Of a DNA stretch of 64,000 nucleotides, positions 51,457-60,768 are shown piece after piece. This stretch comes from Anaerolineae bacterium (lineage in GTDB: Bacteria; Chloroflexota; Anaerolineae; B4-G1; SLSP01): the NCBI GenBank assembly GCA_026645815.1, contig JAPKMR010000004.1, forward strand, positions 62,001-126,000, read 5' to 3'. The first letter of the stretch is position 1. Every line of letters starts with the position of its first letter. The translations under genes were made by a program, and so were the position numbers. The notes beneath the pieces were generated by a model. It saw nothing but the letters and a program-made list of their open reading frames with translations, made no database searches and had not been told where the DNA came from.

Positions 51457-51908
51457 GGAATGGCTGGCGCTTCCTTTTCTAGAATGATTGTGACCGGGCC
51501 ATCATTCACGAGCTCGACGTCCATGTGTGCTCCAAAAACGCCTGTTTCTACAGGTAATTGCTGGTCTCGCAGCGCCTTGCAGTACAATTCTATCAGCGGC
51601 GCCGCGATTTGTGGGGCAGCTGCTTTGGTAAACGAGGGACGGAAGCCACGCCGGATATCGCCATGAAGTGTGAATTGCGATATGACCAGCACGCTACCAT
51701 CAATATCCTGCACCGAGAGATTCATTTTTCCCTCGGCATCGCTGAAGATGCGGAGATTGGCGGTCTTGTGTGCTAGCCAGCGCGCTTCCGTTTCGCCATC
51801 ACCTTCTGCCACGCCCAGCAGGACCAACAGACCAGGCCCGATGGCTCCTACAATATCTCCCTCGACTGTAACCGAAGCTCGGGATACACGCTGAATAACT
51901 GCTCGCAT
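51453..51908 (-). CDS. dtd: D-aminoacyl-tRNA deacylase
   Basis: The 151-residue protein begins [13 protein letters not shown] and carries both active-site motifs of DTD, SQFTL (Ser77-Leu81) and NDGPVT (Gly137-Pro138). The enzyme hydrolyses D-amino acids, and glycine from mischarged tRNA-Ala, in the cytoplasm. It lies three bases after acpS and overlaps the DprA-like gene, so the three are co-translated. Confidence 0.96.
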   Translation of the reverse strand: MRAVIQRVSRASVTVEGDIVGAIGPGLLVLLGVAEGDGETEARWLAHKTANLRIFSDAEGKMNLSVQDIDGSVLVISQFTLHGDIRRGFRPSFTKAAAPQIAAPLIELYCKALRDQQLPVETGVFGAHMDVELVNDGPVTIILEKEAPAIP

Positions 51909-51911
51909 TGC

Positions 51912-52292
51912 TTATCTCCCCAAGGCCACTACTGAAGCAATTGCCAATCCCCCATCATGGGTCAGACTGATCGCCCATTCGTCCAAGTGCTGGGATTGTG
52001 CAAGAGACTGGGCATATCCGTTAAGTGCAATGGTAGGACGTCCGCTGGGCGTGTTTAGGATTTCGACTTCATGCCACCGGATTCCAATGGGCGAGAGCAG
52101 TCTCAATCCTACGCCCAGTGCCTTAGCGACCGCCTCTTTCGCCGCAAATCGTGCTGCTACTTCTGATGGCTGCCGGTGGAGCTTAAGGATTTCCTGTGGC
52201 GTAAAGATGCGCTCCAGGAAGCGCTCACCATGTTGGTTGAGCGTGCGCTCGATTCGTGCGATTTCGATGACGTCAATGCCGGTTGCGAGCAT
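51912..52292 (-). CDS. acpS: Holo-[acyl-carrier-protein] synthase
   Basis: The 126-residue protein has the AcpS signature MLATGIDVIEIARIE with Asp7 and RFAAKEAVAKALG with Glu53, the Mg-binding pair, and a C-terminal ISLTHDGGLAIA. It transfers 4'-phosphopantetheine from CoA to acyl carrier protein. It follows the inactive M16 gene by 20 bases and precedes dtd by three. The distant pantothenate genes (59-60 kb) feed the same CoA pool. Confidence 0.95.
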   Translation of the reverse strand: MLATGIDVIEIARIERTLNQHGERFLERIFTPQEILKLHRQPSEVAARFAAKEAVAKALGVGLRLLSPIGIRWHEVEILNTPSGRPTIALNGYAQSLAQSQHLDEWAISLTHDGGLAIASVVALGR

Positions 52293-52312
52293 GATGGCTT
52301 CGCCTCACAGAT

Positions 52313-53593
52313 TCAGCTTCTTGGCGGACCGGAAATGCCCAGAGTGAAGGCTTCGGGGTTTAGCCAGCGTCGGGCGGCAGCCTGCACGTCCAGGGCAGTG
52401 ATTGCACGAATGCGCTCCTGATACCGTTGCAGGTAATCCAGCCCCAGATCATAGCGCTCAATGTGGGTGAGTGTGCCGGCAACGCCTTCATTTGTTTCAA
52501 GGCGTAATGGTAGACTTCCTATGAGATACGATTTGCTGTCTTCCAGCTCCCTGGCGGACACGGTTTCGTCGCGGAGACGGTGAATTTCCGTTAGGATGAG
52601 TTCTACCGCTTTCTCCACCTGTGAGGGATGAACGCCAGCAATGGCCTGCCAGGGTCCAGGACCGGCGCCGCCTTCGAGGCTGCTGTAGACATAATAGGCC
52701 AGGCCGTTTTGCGAACGGACTTGTTCGCCCAGGCGTCCCATCATTCCGAAGACTCCCAGAACAGTGTTGGCAAGCTGGCAGGCAAGGAAATCTGGCGAGC
52801 GGCGCGAGGGTCCAGGCCAACCGAGCACCAGGTCAGTCTGAGTTTTTTCCGGCAAAGGAACATACTGTTCCCGGCGGTCGGTAAGTGCTGGTACGTCTGG
52901 CAATGGGGAGCGAGCAGGGCGGTCGCCTTCCCAATCTCCGAAAACGTTCTGCACCGTTTCGAGAGCGAGCTGCGCTTTGACAGCGCCAACTATTGCAATG
53001 ACCATTCCGCGCGGCGCGATGTTGCGTTTATGAAAGGCACGCAAGTCCGCTGCTTTAAGTTGGGCAACCGTACCTGGCATTCCCGTGACTTGGCGTTGAT
53101 AGGGGTGCCCGATGGGGTACGTCAATTCATGAAAGGCACGAGCTGCGCGCGCACGGGTGTCGAATTCCTGTTCTCGCAGGGTGCTGAGTAACTCGGCTCG
53201 CGCATGTTCGATTTGTTCCGGCGCAAATGCAGGATTGCGCATCACATCATTGCAGATTTCCAGCAGCAATGGGAGCTGTTCTGCTAAGCCTTTTGCCCCA
53301 AAAGATGTAATATGAACGCCTGCCGAGAAGCCGAAAACCGCTCCTACAGATTCCACTTCTTCGTAGAGCTGCTCGAAGGGACGCTGATGCGTTCCGCGTT
53401 CCATGACATCCATTGTAAAACTGGCTACGCCTTCACGTTCGACGGGATCATCTTCTGACCCGCTGATGAAATAACCATCAATAATCACCGAGGGGCTGAT
53501 AAAGTTCTCGCGCGCCAATACGGTGATTCCATTGGGAAGCGTCTGGCGTAACACATCTCCAGGCCCGGGCAATGCAATCTTGTTTCTGCCCAT
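52313..53593 (-). CDS. M16-family peptidase homologue without zinc motif
   Basis: The 426-residue protein has the M16 fold, with an LPNGITVLARENF opening and a C-terminal GLAYYVYSSLEGGAG motif typical of the substrate-binding half. The HxxEH zinc motif is absent: the aligned segment is VASFTMDVMERGT, with Ser, Met and Asp at the ligand positions. In bacterial M16B pairs one subunit is catalytic and the other supplies the R/Y substrate-binding pair; this looks like the latter. I chose ATG at 53593, which has AAGGAGA just upstream; the frame is open 20 codons further. It lies 83 bases after the catalytic partner. Confidence 0.85.
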   Translation of the reverse strand: MGRNKIALPGPGDVLRQTLPNGITVLARENFISPSVIIDGYFISGSEDDPVEREGVASFTMDVMERGTHQRPFEQLYEEVESVGAVFGFSAGVHITSFGAKGLAEQLPLLLEICNDVMRNPAFAPEQIEHARAELLSTLREQEFDTRARAARAFHELTYPIGHPYQRQVTGMPGTVAQLKAADLRAFHKRNIAPRGMVIAIVGAVKAQLALETVQNVFGDWEGDRPARSPLPDVPALTDRREQYVPLPEKTQTDLVLGWPGPSRRSPDFLACQLANTVLGVFGMMGRLGEQVRSQNGLAYYVYSSLEGGAGPGPWQAIAGVHPSQVEKAVELILTEIHRLRDETVSARELEDSKSYLIGSLPLRLETNEGVAGTLTHIERYDLGLDYLQRYQERIRAITALDVQAAARRWLNPEAFTLGISGPPRS

Positions 53594-53676
53594 ACTATCT
53601 CCTTCGGGAAAAATCATCCCACGCCCCCATTTGAAAATGTGAGGCTGCGGCACTTCAGATTCTGCGTCGTTTGGGT

Positions 53677-54954
53677 CTACTGTTCGCTATGACTGGAAAG
53701 ATAATGCCCCACAGTGAGATTCTGCGGGCGCAGGTAGGTATTGGCGACACGCAATACATCTTCAGCGGTTACGGTTTCCAGTCTCTCTAGATAGCGCAGA
53801 AACCAGCTGGTGTCAGCAAAAATCTCGCTGAAACCAAGCCAGAAGGCTTGATTTGTAATGCTTTCGCTGGAGAACGCAAAGAGCGCGCGTGCCTGGCGCT
53901 TGGCTTTAGCCAGTTCTTCTGCTGTGATTGGGTTGTTGCAGATCTCGCTGATGGCGGCACGGATGGCATTTTCGACCTCTGCAGGGCTGTGTTCAGGAAG
54001 AACGGTGGCGCTGATGCGATAGAGATTGGGATCCACGGTGGGAATCAAGCTGGCGCTTACATCAGCTGCAATCTGGCTTTGGACCACGGCACGATAAAGA
54101 CGACTGGTGTAGTTGGTGAGACTTCCCCGTCCCACCAGAGAACCAGATCCACCTGCAAGCACCGTGCTCAACACCGTGAGAGCGTGAATATCTGGATGCG
54201 TGGCTTCGGGGGTGTGGAAGGCCATTGTGAGATAATCGGTGCCCGCATCACCCTCGACAGTTACCCGGCGTTCCCCTCTTTGGAGCGGTTCTTGTGCTGT
54301 GACCTGTGGCAGGGTATTGCGCGCCGCAATTTTCCCAAAAGTGCTTTCAATCATGCGCAGCATCTCGCCGGCGTTGAAATCACCCGCTGCGGCGAGAATC
54401 GCATTGTTGGGGCCATAGAAGGCGCGGTAGTGCGTGTAAAGGTCCTCACGGGTCATGGTTTGTAGATCACACAGATGCCCGATTGTATCGTGTCCGTAAG
54501 GATGAACGCGAAAAGCAGCGCCGGAGAGTTCCTCATCTAGTAGGAATGTGGGATCATTTTCATTTCCCTGTCGTTCGCTGATGATCACTGTGCGTTCGGC
54601 TGCAACTTCATCTGGATCAAAGAGCGCATTGGTCATGCGGTCAGACTCAATATCGAGCGCCATATAGGCTTTTGCAGAGGGCAGTGTCTCGAAATAAGCG
54701 GTGAAGTCGTACCACGTCATCGCATTAAGATAACCGCCTTCGCGTGCAATAGATTGGTCGAGTTTCTGCCGGGGCCAGCGTTCAGTGCCCTTGAACATCA
54801 TGTGCTCGACCCAATGCGAGATTCCGGTGATACCCAAATGTTCGTTGCGGCTTCCAACGCGGTACCACACCCAGACACTGGTCACAGGAGCACTGTGTGT
54901 CTCGCGTAAGACTACTGTCAAGCCGTTTTCAAGCGTCGTTTTGAGCAGGTTCAC
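53677..54954 (-). CDS. M16-family zinc metallopeptidase
   Basis: The 425-residue protein has LENGLTVVLRETH near the start and the inverted zinc motif HWVEH (His47, Glu50, His51), with the third ligand Glu127 at the expected distance. It probably works as a heterodimer with the inactive homologue encoded next. No signal peptide is present. The frame is open to 55191, but that extension overlaps the UDP-glucose dehydrogenase gene and reads as non-family sequence. GTG at 54954 is preferred because GAGGAGG stands five bases before it. Confidence 0.9.
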   Translation of the reverse strand: MNLLKTTLENGLTVVLRETHSAPVTSVWVWYRVGSRNEHLGITGISHWVEHMMFKGTERWPRQKLDQSIAREGGYLNAMTWYDFTAYFETLPSAKAYMALDIESDRMTNALFDPDEVAAERTVIISERQGNENDPTFLLDEELSGAAFRVHPYGHDTIGHLCDLQTMTREDLYTHYRAFYGPNNAILAAAGDFNAGEMLRMIESTFGKIAARNTLPQVTAQEPLQRGERRVTVEGDAGTDYLTMAFHTPEATHPDIHALTVLSTVLAGGSGSLVGRGSLTNYTSRLYRAVVQSQIAADVSASLIPTVDPNLYRISATVLPEHSPAEVENAIRAAISEICNNPITAEELAKAKRQARALFAFSSESITNQAFWLGFSEIFADTSWFLRYLERLETVTAEDVLRVANTYLRPQNLTVGHYLSSHSEQ

Positions 54955-55016
54955 AGAGGCCTCCTCGTGCTGCCATGTGTGGTTATGCGGGCTTTGCGCG
55001 TCGGGATTGGACTCAT

Positions 55017-56348
55017 TTAGCAGGTTTTCTCGGAGATGCCCTGTCCGTTGTAGCCGCGTCCGATGCCCAGGTAGTTGAAGCCCAATTCCAACATGGTCTG
55101 CGGGTCGTAGATATTGCGTCCATCTACCAGCACGGGGGATCGTAGCATGGCCTTGACCCGGTTCAGATCGAGGTGTTTGAACTCGTTCCACTCTGTGACG
55201 AGGATCAGCGCGTCTGCGTCTTGGGCTACGGCGTAGGCATTGGGCAACATCTCCACTTCGGGGAGGAGATCCTTTGCTACATTCATGGCGACAGGATCAT
55301 AGGCGCGGACCTTGGCTCCAGCGCGTAACAGGGCGCGGGCGATATCCACGGATGGCGCATCGCGCATATCATCCGTATTCGGTTTGAAGGCAAGTCCCAA
55401 CAAGCCAATAACCTTTCCCTTGAGATCCTCACCCAGGACCTCACGCAACTTGCGGAGTGGCGCCTGGCGCTGGTCGGCATTGATGTCCATCACGGCGTGG
55501 AGCAGGTGGGGATGACGCCCTTCGGTCTCAGCCATGTAAGCCAAAGCCTTGACATCTTTGGGGAAACAGGAGCCGCCCCAACCGATACCGGCATCGAGAA
55601 AGTAGCGACCAATGCGTTTATCTAGCCCCATGCCGGCAGCTACTTCCTTGACATCAGCCCCCAGGGCCTCGCAGACATTCGCAATCTCGTTGATGAAGGA
55701 GATTTTGGTAGCCAGGAAAGCATTGGAGGCGTACTTGATCATCTCTGCCGTGCGCAGATCGGTGATCATGATAGTGGAGCGGAGTGGCAGATGCAACTGG
55801 GCCACTTTGGCTGCGGCTTCTTTGCTGGTGGAGCCGAGCACAGTGCGATCGGGATTCATGAAATCACTGATTGCGGATCCTTCTTTCAGAAATTCCGGGC
55901 AAGATACCACAGCAAATTCCGGCGCATCCGGACGACGGTTGTGGATGATCTCGGCGACCCAATCCCCAGTGCCTACGGGGACGGTAGATTTGTTGATCAC
56001 AATCAGCGGGTGCTCCATTACATCGGCAATGGATTCCGCTGCCATGCGTACATAGCGCAGGTCAGCCTGTCCATCAACATCCGAGGGGGTGCCTACGGCA
56101 ATGAAGACAAATTCGACATCCTTGAGCGCCTCCTCGTAGGAGGTGGTAAAGGTTAGTCGCCCTGCTTGGACGTTGCGTTCCACCAGTTCTTCAAGCCCTG
56201 GTTCATAGATCGGCATTATCTTTTGCTTGAGGTTCGCAATGCGTTCTGCATTGATATCCAGGCAGATGACGCGATTGCCGAGGTCAGCAAAACAGGCACC
56301 ACTGACTAATCCCACATAGCCGACACCAATCACGGCGATACGTTTCAT
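55017..56348 (-). CDS. ugd: UDP-glucose 6-dehydrogenase
   Basis: The 443-residue protein starts with the Rossmann motif [13 protein letters not shown] and has the active-site Cys in GGSCFPKDV (about residue 262). [16 protein letters not shown] in the C-terminal UDP-binding domain completes the family pattern. It oxidises UDP-glucose to UDP-glucuronate with two NAD+, for surface glycans. It leads the minus-strand run that ends with the DprA-like gene; 62 bases separate it from the M16 gene. AAAGGAG precedes the start. Confidence 0.95.
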   Translation of the reverse strand: MKRIAVIGVGYVGLVSGACFADLGNRVICLDINAERIANLKQKIMPIYEPGLEELVERNVQAGRLTFTTSYEEALKDVEFVFIAVGTPSDVDGQADLRYVRMAAESIADVMEHPLIVINKSTVPVGTGDWVAEIIHNRRPDAPEFAVVSCPEFLKEGSAISDFMNPDRTVLGSTSKEAAAKVAQLHLPLRSTIMITDLRTAEMIKYASNAFLATKISFINEIANVCEALGADVKEVAAGMGLDKRIGRYFLDAGIGWGGSCFPKDVKALAYMAETEGRHPHLLHAVMDINADQRQAPLRKLREVLGEDLKGKVIGLLGLAFKPNTDDMRDAPSVDIARALLRAGAKVRAYDPVAMNVAKDLLPEVEMLPNAYAVAQDADALILVTEWNEFKHLDLNRVKAMLRSPVLVDGRNIYDPQTMLELGFNYLGIGRGYNGQGISEKTC

Positions 56349-56385
56349 GTGTTAACTCCTTTGTCTTCTGGGGTCACGATTGAAG

Positions 56386-56413
56386 ATGATACCACATTTA
56401 CGGGGTTTTCCAA
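56386..56413 (-). promoter_or_regulatory. Promoter of ugd run
   Basis: On the minus strand TTGGAA (56413-56408) and TATCAT (56391-56386) are 16 bases apart, giving a leader of about 30 bases. It lies in the 194-base gap after ecfT. Confidence 0.5.
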
Positions 56414-56542
56414 CTCACGCAGCTGTTCCGTGTTATTCTGCTTGCAAACCGACTTTTGGTTCGCAATTCGCCTTTCGCGATGGCAACCTGAACAGCGGCT
56501 AACTCATGGGTTGTAGATAGCTGCCTTGAACGGCTGCGGATT

Positions 56543-57364
56543 TCACAGCATCACGATCAATACGCCTAGAGCACTCGCTATTACTAGCGCAATAGCATCA
56601 GGCACGCGGAAGTGTAGTTCTATCATTGAAGTGCGCCCTTTTCCTCCGTGATAGCCGCGTGCCTCCATGGCGAGCGCCAGGGCTTCGGCCCGCTGCAGAC
56701 TGTTGAGGAATAGCGGCACGAGTAACGGCAGCGCTTGCCGCACGCGACGCAGGATACCAGTTTTCCCCGTACCCCACTCGGCTCCACGCGAAGCTTGCGC
56801 CTTGGCAATGCGTTCGGCTTCCAATGCCAACAGGGGCAGAAAGCGCAGGGTGACTTGCGTCATGAGTACTATATCCTGGGTGGGGATACCTAAGACAGCG
56901 AGTGGACGCAGGAGTGCCTGGAGGCCATGGACCAGCTCTGCTGTGGAGATAATCGCGGATGCCAGGCTTATGAGTAAGATCAACGCGGCAAAACGCACAA
57001 TGATGGTGCCGCCGGTTAGCAGATCCATTTTTGAGATGTGCAACGGTCCCAGCGTGAGCCATACCGGAGACGCATTTTCTGAAGACCCGAACAGTATCTG
57101 TAACAGAGCTAGAAACAGGATAAATGGCAACGGCGCCAACAAACCACGCAACGCATAGCCCAAGGGGACTCGGGCGGCGATAAGTGCAAGGAAGGTGATG
57201 ACCAACGCCAATCCCAGACCGCTGAGGTGGGGTGCGGCAGTGATGGCGACCAGCAGGAATGCACTGCTCACCAGGCGCGTCCGTGGGTCGAGATGGTGAA
57301 GCGGTGAGCCTGTCGCCAGGTATTGCCCCACCGTAACATATCTTTGGAATTCGAAATCATGCAC
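56543..57364 (-). CDS. ecfT: ECF transporter transmembrane (T) component
   Basis: The 273-residue membrane protein has about five to six TM helices, the early GSPLHHLDPRTRL segment, and the two Ala/Ser-Arg-Gly coupling motifs of EcfT (QASRGAEW and MEARGYHG) that contact the ATPases. The start is GTG at 57364, eight bases inside the end of the ecfA gene, so they are translationally coupled. With the fused ATPase it forms the energising module shared by S components. Confidence 0.9.
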   Translation of the reverse strand: MHDFEFQRYVTVGQYLATGSPLHHLDPRTRLVSSAFLLVAITAAPHLSGLGLALVITFLALIAARVPLGYALRGLLAPLPFILFLALLQILFGSSENASPVWLTLGPLHISKMDLLTGGTIIVRFAALILLISLASAIISTAELVHGLQALLRPLAVLGIPTQDIVLMTQVTLRFLPLLALEAERIAKAQASRGAEWGTGKTGILRRVRQALPLLVPLFLNSLQRAEALALAMEARGYHGGKGRTSMIELHFRVPDAIALVIASALGVLIVML

Positions 57365-59096
57365 GGTTGGTGATCTCCACGAGTTGTGCTACGAGCATTT
57401 CCGCGGTGAGTACATTTGATGGCAGGGGCCAGCCGCGGGCGCGAAGCGCGCTGGCGATTTCGGCGACTGCGGGCAGCCCCAATCCCAGGCTCCGTAACTG
57501 TCCCTCCTCGGCAAAAACATCACTCGCGGCGCCCGTTAGAATACTTGAGCCACCGTCCATGACGGTTAGTGTTTCCGCCATGCGTGCCAGGTCCTCCATA
57601 CGGTGAGAAGAGACTATCAATACCATGCCTGTATCCTGAAGCGCTTGCAGGTGTGCCAGGAGTTCGCGCCGCGAGATGGGATCAAGCCCTGCAGTCGGCT
57701 CATCGAGTAGCAGGATAGCCGGTTGAAGCGCCAGGACCGACGCCAGGGCAATTTTGCGTCGTTCGCCGCCACTTAGGGCAAAAGTCAGGCGATCTTTGAA
57801 GGTGCTGAAATCTAGCCCCACCAGCTCCATGGCCCAGCGAACACGTTCACGCAACGCGCTGCCTTCCAGTCCCTGCAAACGTGGTCCAAAGGCGATTTCA
57901 TCCCCGACATATTGCTCGAAGATTTGCAGTTCTGGCATCTGGAAAGCCAGTCCTGCGGAACGGCGCACGGCGCGCAAGTCCACGCGTGGGTCATTGAGGT
58001 CGAAATCCCCGATGCGAACTTTGCCTTCCTGGGGGCGCAGCAACCCATTGAGATGCTGTAGCAGCGTAGATTTCCCTGACCCTGTGGCGCCGAGCAGCCC
58101 GTGCGCCCCGCCCTCAGGAACGACCAGGTTCACATTGCGCAGCGCGCGGTGTTCCAGCGGTGTATCTTTTAGGTAGACGTGTCCCAGGCCTTCAACCTCT
58201 ATCAGAGCACTTCCGGCAGACGACGGTTGTGTTACAGGCGATACTGCCGTTGTTGTGTGGTGGGGCAGGGCATCCAATGCGCTGGTTAGAGCTGGTGCGG
58301 TCAGCAGATTGGGTGGCAACTCGGGAAAGTTTTGGCGCAGGCGCTGGTTCAGCAGGGCAATCGGCGGCAGTTCCAGGCTTAACGTATGCAATGCCTGGTC
58401 ATCCGCGAAAATCTGCGCAGGGGCGGCATCTAGCGCTACATGTCCCTGGTCCATGACGATGATGCGTTGGGCTTCAGTTGCCTCATCCATGAAATGCGTG
58501 ATGTTGATGACGGTGATGCCTTCTGCATGGAGCTGTTCCATCATCAATCGCACGGTGCGCCGGCCTGCAGGATCCAGCATTGCCGTGGCTTCATCGAATA
58601 CAATGCAGCGGGGCTGCATCGCCAGCACACCTGCCAGTGCTACCCGCTGCATCTGACCCGCAGAGAGATGGTGCGGCGGGCGCAGTCGTACGTCCCGGAG
58701 ATTGACCGTCTCAAGGGCTTTTCGCACCCTCGCGCGAATCTCGTCTGGTGGCAACCCCATGTTCTCGGGGCCAAAGGCTACATCTTCCTCAATTGTGGCA
58801 GCGATGATCTGATCGTCTGGGCGTTGAAAGACCATTCCCACAGTTTGCCGGATGGCACGATGGTGTGTCCGGTCCCGGCTATCCATGCCTGCAATGCGAA
58901 CGGCGCCGGATACGGGGAGTAGTAGCGCATTGAGGTGACGGGCTAACGTGGATTTGCCGGAGCCGTTAGCGCCGATGATCGCGACATATTCACCGGTTTC
59001 GATCTGCAAAGTTACGCCGTTGAGTGCCGGTTGCGTATTGCGATCAGCTGCATTGTATACAAAACGCACATCTTCAAATTCAATGAGTGCGGTCAT
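57357..59096 (-). CDS. ecfA: ECF transporter ATPase with two fused nucleotide-binding domains
   Basis: The 579-residue protein is a fusion of two ECF ATPases usually encoded separately as EcfA1 and EcfA2. The N-terminal domain has Walker A GANGSGKST, signature LSAGQMQRVA and Walker B CIVFDEAT. The C-terminal domain (from about residue 300) has GATGSGKST, LSGGERRKIA and ILLLDEPTAG. In the first domain the Walker B is followed by Ala-Thr (DEATAML), a common ECF variant. The protein powers uptake through the T component and substrate-specific S components, one of which is encoded divergently. A consensus promoter precedes it. Confidence 0.93.
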   Translation of the reverse strand: MTALIEFEDVRFVYNAADRNTQPALNGVTLQIETGEYVAIIGANGSGKSTLARHLNALLLPVSGAVRIAGMDSRDRTHHRAIRQTVGMVFQRPDDQIIAATIEEDVAFGPENMGLPPDEIRARVRKALETVNLRDVRLRPPHHLSAGQMQRVALAGVLAMQPRCIVFDEATAMLDPAGRRTVRLMMEQLHAEGITVINITHFMDEATEAQRIIVMDQGHVALDAAPAQIFADDQALHTLSLELPPIALLNQRLRQNFPELPPNLLTAPALTSALDALPHHTTTAVSPVTQPSSAGSALIEVEGLGHVYLKDTPLEHRALRNVNLVVPEGGAHGLLGATGSGKSTLLQHLNGLLRPQEGKVRIGDFDLNDPRVDLRAVRRSAGLAFQMPELQIFEQYVGDEIAFGPRLQGLEGSALRERVRWAMELVGLDFSTFKDRLTFALSGGERRKIALASVLALQPAILLLDEPTAGLDPISRRELLAHLQALQDTGMVLIVSSHRMEDLARMAETLTVMDGGSSILTGAASDVFAEEGQLRSLGLGLPAVAEIASALRARGWPLPSNVLTAEMLVAQLVEITNRA

Positions 59097-59137
59097 CCGT
59101 ACCCTGCCCGGAGAGGTTGATTGATCATCTTGGCTGC

Positions 59138-59166
59138 ATTATAACCTTTGTGGAATCGGGTGTCAA
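59138..59166 (-). promoter_or_regulatory. Consensus promoter of ecfA-ecfT
   Basis: On the minus strand TTGACA (59166-59161) and TATAAT (59143-59138) are perfect boxes 17 bases apart, with the expected start near 59131, some 35 bases before the ATG at 59096. Confidence 0.8.
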
Positions 59167-59181
59167 AGCCACGCTTCGCGG

Positions 59182-59187
59182 TATAAT
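59182..59187 (+). promoter_or_regulatory. -10 box of the S component-coaX transcript
   Basis: A perfect TATAAT lies 95 bases from the ATG at 59296. The -35 region overlaps that of the divergent ecfA promoter and is a poor match. The leader contains a G-rich/C-rich potential hairpin (59234-59250) of unknown role; no known riboswitch fold was recognised. Confidence 0.45.
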
Positions 59188-59295
59188 AGGTATGGTAGAT
59201 AAAGGGCACACCACGAAGTAACATGATATCCAGGGGGTGGGGTCTCCCCCGCTTTCTGTTCCTCGGTGGTGAATCTGGTTTTTAGGGGTGATAGT

Positions 59296-59853
59296 ATGCA
59301 AGAGTCTCGTACGCGCAAGGTCGTGATTGCTGGCGTCTTGGGCGCGATTGCGGCATTTCTTGGTTGGACACATTGGGGATTTATTCCATGGTTCAGTGGG
59401 GCGTCACTGACAATCATGCATGTACCTGTGATCATTGGCGCAGTATTAGAAGGTCCGGCAGTGGGCGCTGCGGTTGGGCTGATTTTCGGCCTGTTCAGCA
59501 TGTTGCAAGCCGCGATAGCTCCGACGGGACCGACGGATGTATGGTTCACCAATCCGGTGCTCGCTGTGCTTCCCCGGCTCTTCATCGGACCAGTGGCCTG
59601 GTTAGTGTGGCGGGCCTTGCAGCGTTGGCCCGTTGCGGGGTTGATTGGCGCAGGTGTTGCAGGAAGTCTCACGAATACGGTTCTCGTGCTTGGAGTTATT
59701 GGCGTATTGGGATACGTGCCTTGGATAGCCTTACCCCCCATTGTGCTGGCTAACGGTTTGCCGGAGGCGGCGGCTTCTGCAATCATCACGCTTGTGGTGG
59801 TTGCTGCGTGGCGACGTATCGAATTCGGAAGGCGCAAAGGCGCCAACCTCTAA
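59296..59853 (+). CDS. ECF transporter substrate-binding (S) component, probably pantothenate
   Basis: The 185-residue protein has about six TM helices with the S-component features: a first helix rich in Ala and Gly (VVIAGVLGAIAAFLG), a TIMHVPVIIGAVLEGP segment and GAAVGLIFGLFS. It binds the vitamin and docks on the EcfT/EcfA module encoded divergently. Its partner gene in the same transcript is type III pantothenate kinase, 50 bases downstream, so pantothenate is the best substrate guess. That is inference from context. ATG at 59296, with AGGGGTG upstream, is preferred over GTG at 59266. Confidence 0.82.
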   Translation: MQESRTRKVVIAGVLGAIAAFLGWTHWGFIPWFSGASLTIMHVPVIIGAVLEGPAVGAAVGLIFGLFSMLQAAIAPTGPTDVWFTNPVLAVLPRLFIGPVAWLVWRALQRWPVAGLIGAGVAGSLTNTVLVLGVIGVLGYVPWIALPPIVLANGLPEAAASAIITLVVVAAWRRIEFGRRKGANL

Positions 59854-59903
59854 TCTGCTGAGCATCATCCTGCGGCATATTGCAGGCATCAGGAGACGTC
59901 CCT

Positions 59904-60692
59904 ATGCTATTGGCCGTTGATATCGGTAATACTAACATTGTTTTTGCGGTGCATGACGGAGATTCATGGCGCCATCATTGGCGTGTGCAGACAGTTAAAG
60001 AGAAGATGCCTGATGAGTACGGATTGCTCTTCCATGCTTTCTTGCGTGAGGCAGGCCTGGAGGCGGTAGAATTCGATCATGTGATCTTGAGCAGCGTCGT
60101 GCCGCCTGTCACCTGGAAAATCGAGCGGATGTTGGAGAAGCAGACGGGGCGTGCACCGTTGCTGGTCAGCCATCAGATCAAAACGGGTTTGACCTTCCGT
60201 GTTAAAAACCCATCCGAGGTGGGTGCTGATCTTATCGCCGATGCAGTTGCAGCCTATGCGCGTTTCGGGGGCGCCTGTATCTCTGTAGATTTCGGCACGG
60301 CGACAACTTTTGTGGCCATTTCAGATCGCGCGGAGTTCCTGGGAGTGGCGATTGCACCGGGCGCTAATTTGATGGCGGCTTCGCTTGCGGGTGGCACTTC
60401 TCAGCTGCCGCAAATCGCATTGGAGCTACCTGAATCCGCAATCGGTACTGATACAATTTCAGCGCTCAGTGCGGGGATTATGTTGGGCTATTTGGGCCTG
60501 GTGGAGCGTTTGATTAACCGCATCCGTGCAGAGATGCTGCAGCGTGGGATTCCCGGACCAATTCCGGTTATCGCTACTGGTGGTTTGGGGCAGTTCATCG
60601 CGCCGATGACGGCTTGCTTTGATGTGTATGAACCCTGGCACACCCTCAATGGGATGCGATTGATTGCGCTGCAAAATGCAGCCAATAGCTGA
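59904..60692 (+). CDS. coaX: Type III pantothenate kinase
   Basis: The 262-residue protein has the CoaX ASKHA-fold motifs: LLAVDIGNTNIVFAV at the start (phosphate-1 loop with catalytic Asp), the conserved VGADLIADAVAA segment and VDFGTATTFVAI. It catalyses the first step of CoA synthesis, ATP-dependent phosphorylation of pantothenate. I chose ATG at 59904, with AGGAGA upstream, in place of the ATG at 59880. It follows the S component, linking uptake with phosphorylation. Confidence 0.95.
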   Translation: MLLAVDIGNTNIVFAVHDGDSWRHHWRVQTVKEKMPDEYGLLFHAFLREAGLEAVEFDHVILSSVVPPVTWKIERMLEKQTGRAPLLVSHQIKTGLTFRVKNPSEVGADLIADAVAAYARFGGACISVDFGTATTFVAISDRAEFLGVAIAPGANLMAASLAGGTSQLPQIALELPESAIGTDTISALSAGIMLGYLGLVERLINRIRAEMLQRGIPGPIPVIATGGLGQFIAPMTACFDVYEPWHTLNGMRLIALQNAANS

Positions 60693-60768
60693 ATGTTCCT
60701 GGCCGATGTTCCCCAATCTGTGCCCCATTGCTTGGTGGTTCTTCGTAAATTCCCTTGGAGGCTGAACT

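Noticed and set aside
54955-55191. Upstream extension of the active M16 peptidase
   Set aside because: It overlaps the 3' end of the UDP-glucose dehydrogenase gene; a perfect Shine-Dalgarno site fixes the start at 54954.
59188-59295. Possible riboswitch in the leader of the S component gene
   Set aside because: Only a short G/C hairpin is visible; no conserved riboswitch core was recognised, so it is noted in the promoter entry only.
60693-60768. Possible cobalamin riboswitch before metH
   Set aside because: The gap is only 76 bases and shows no B12-box-like sequence or large fold.
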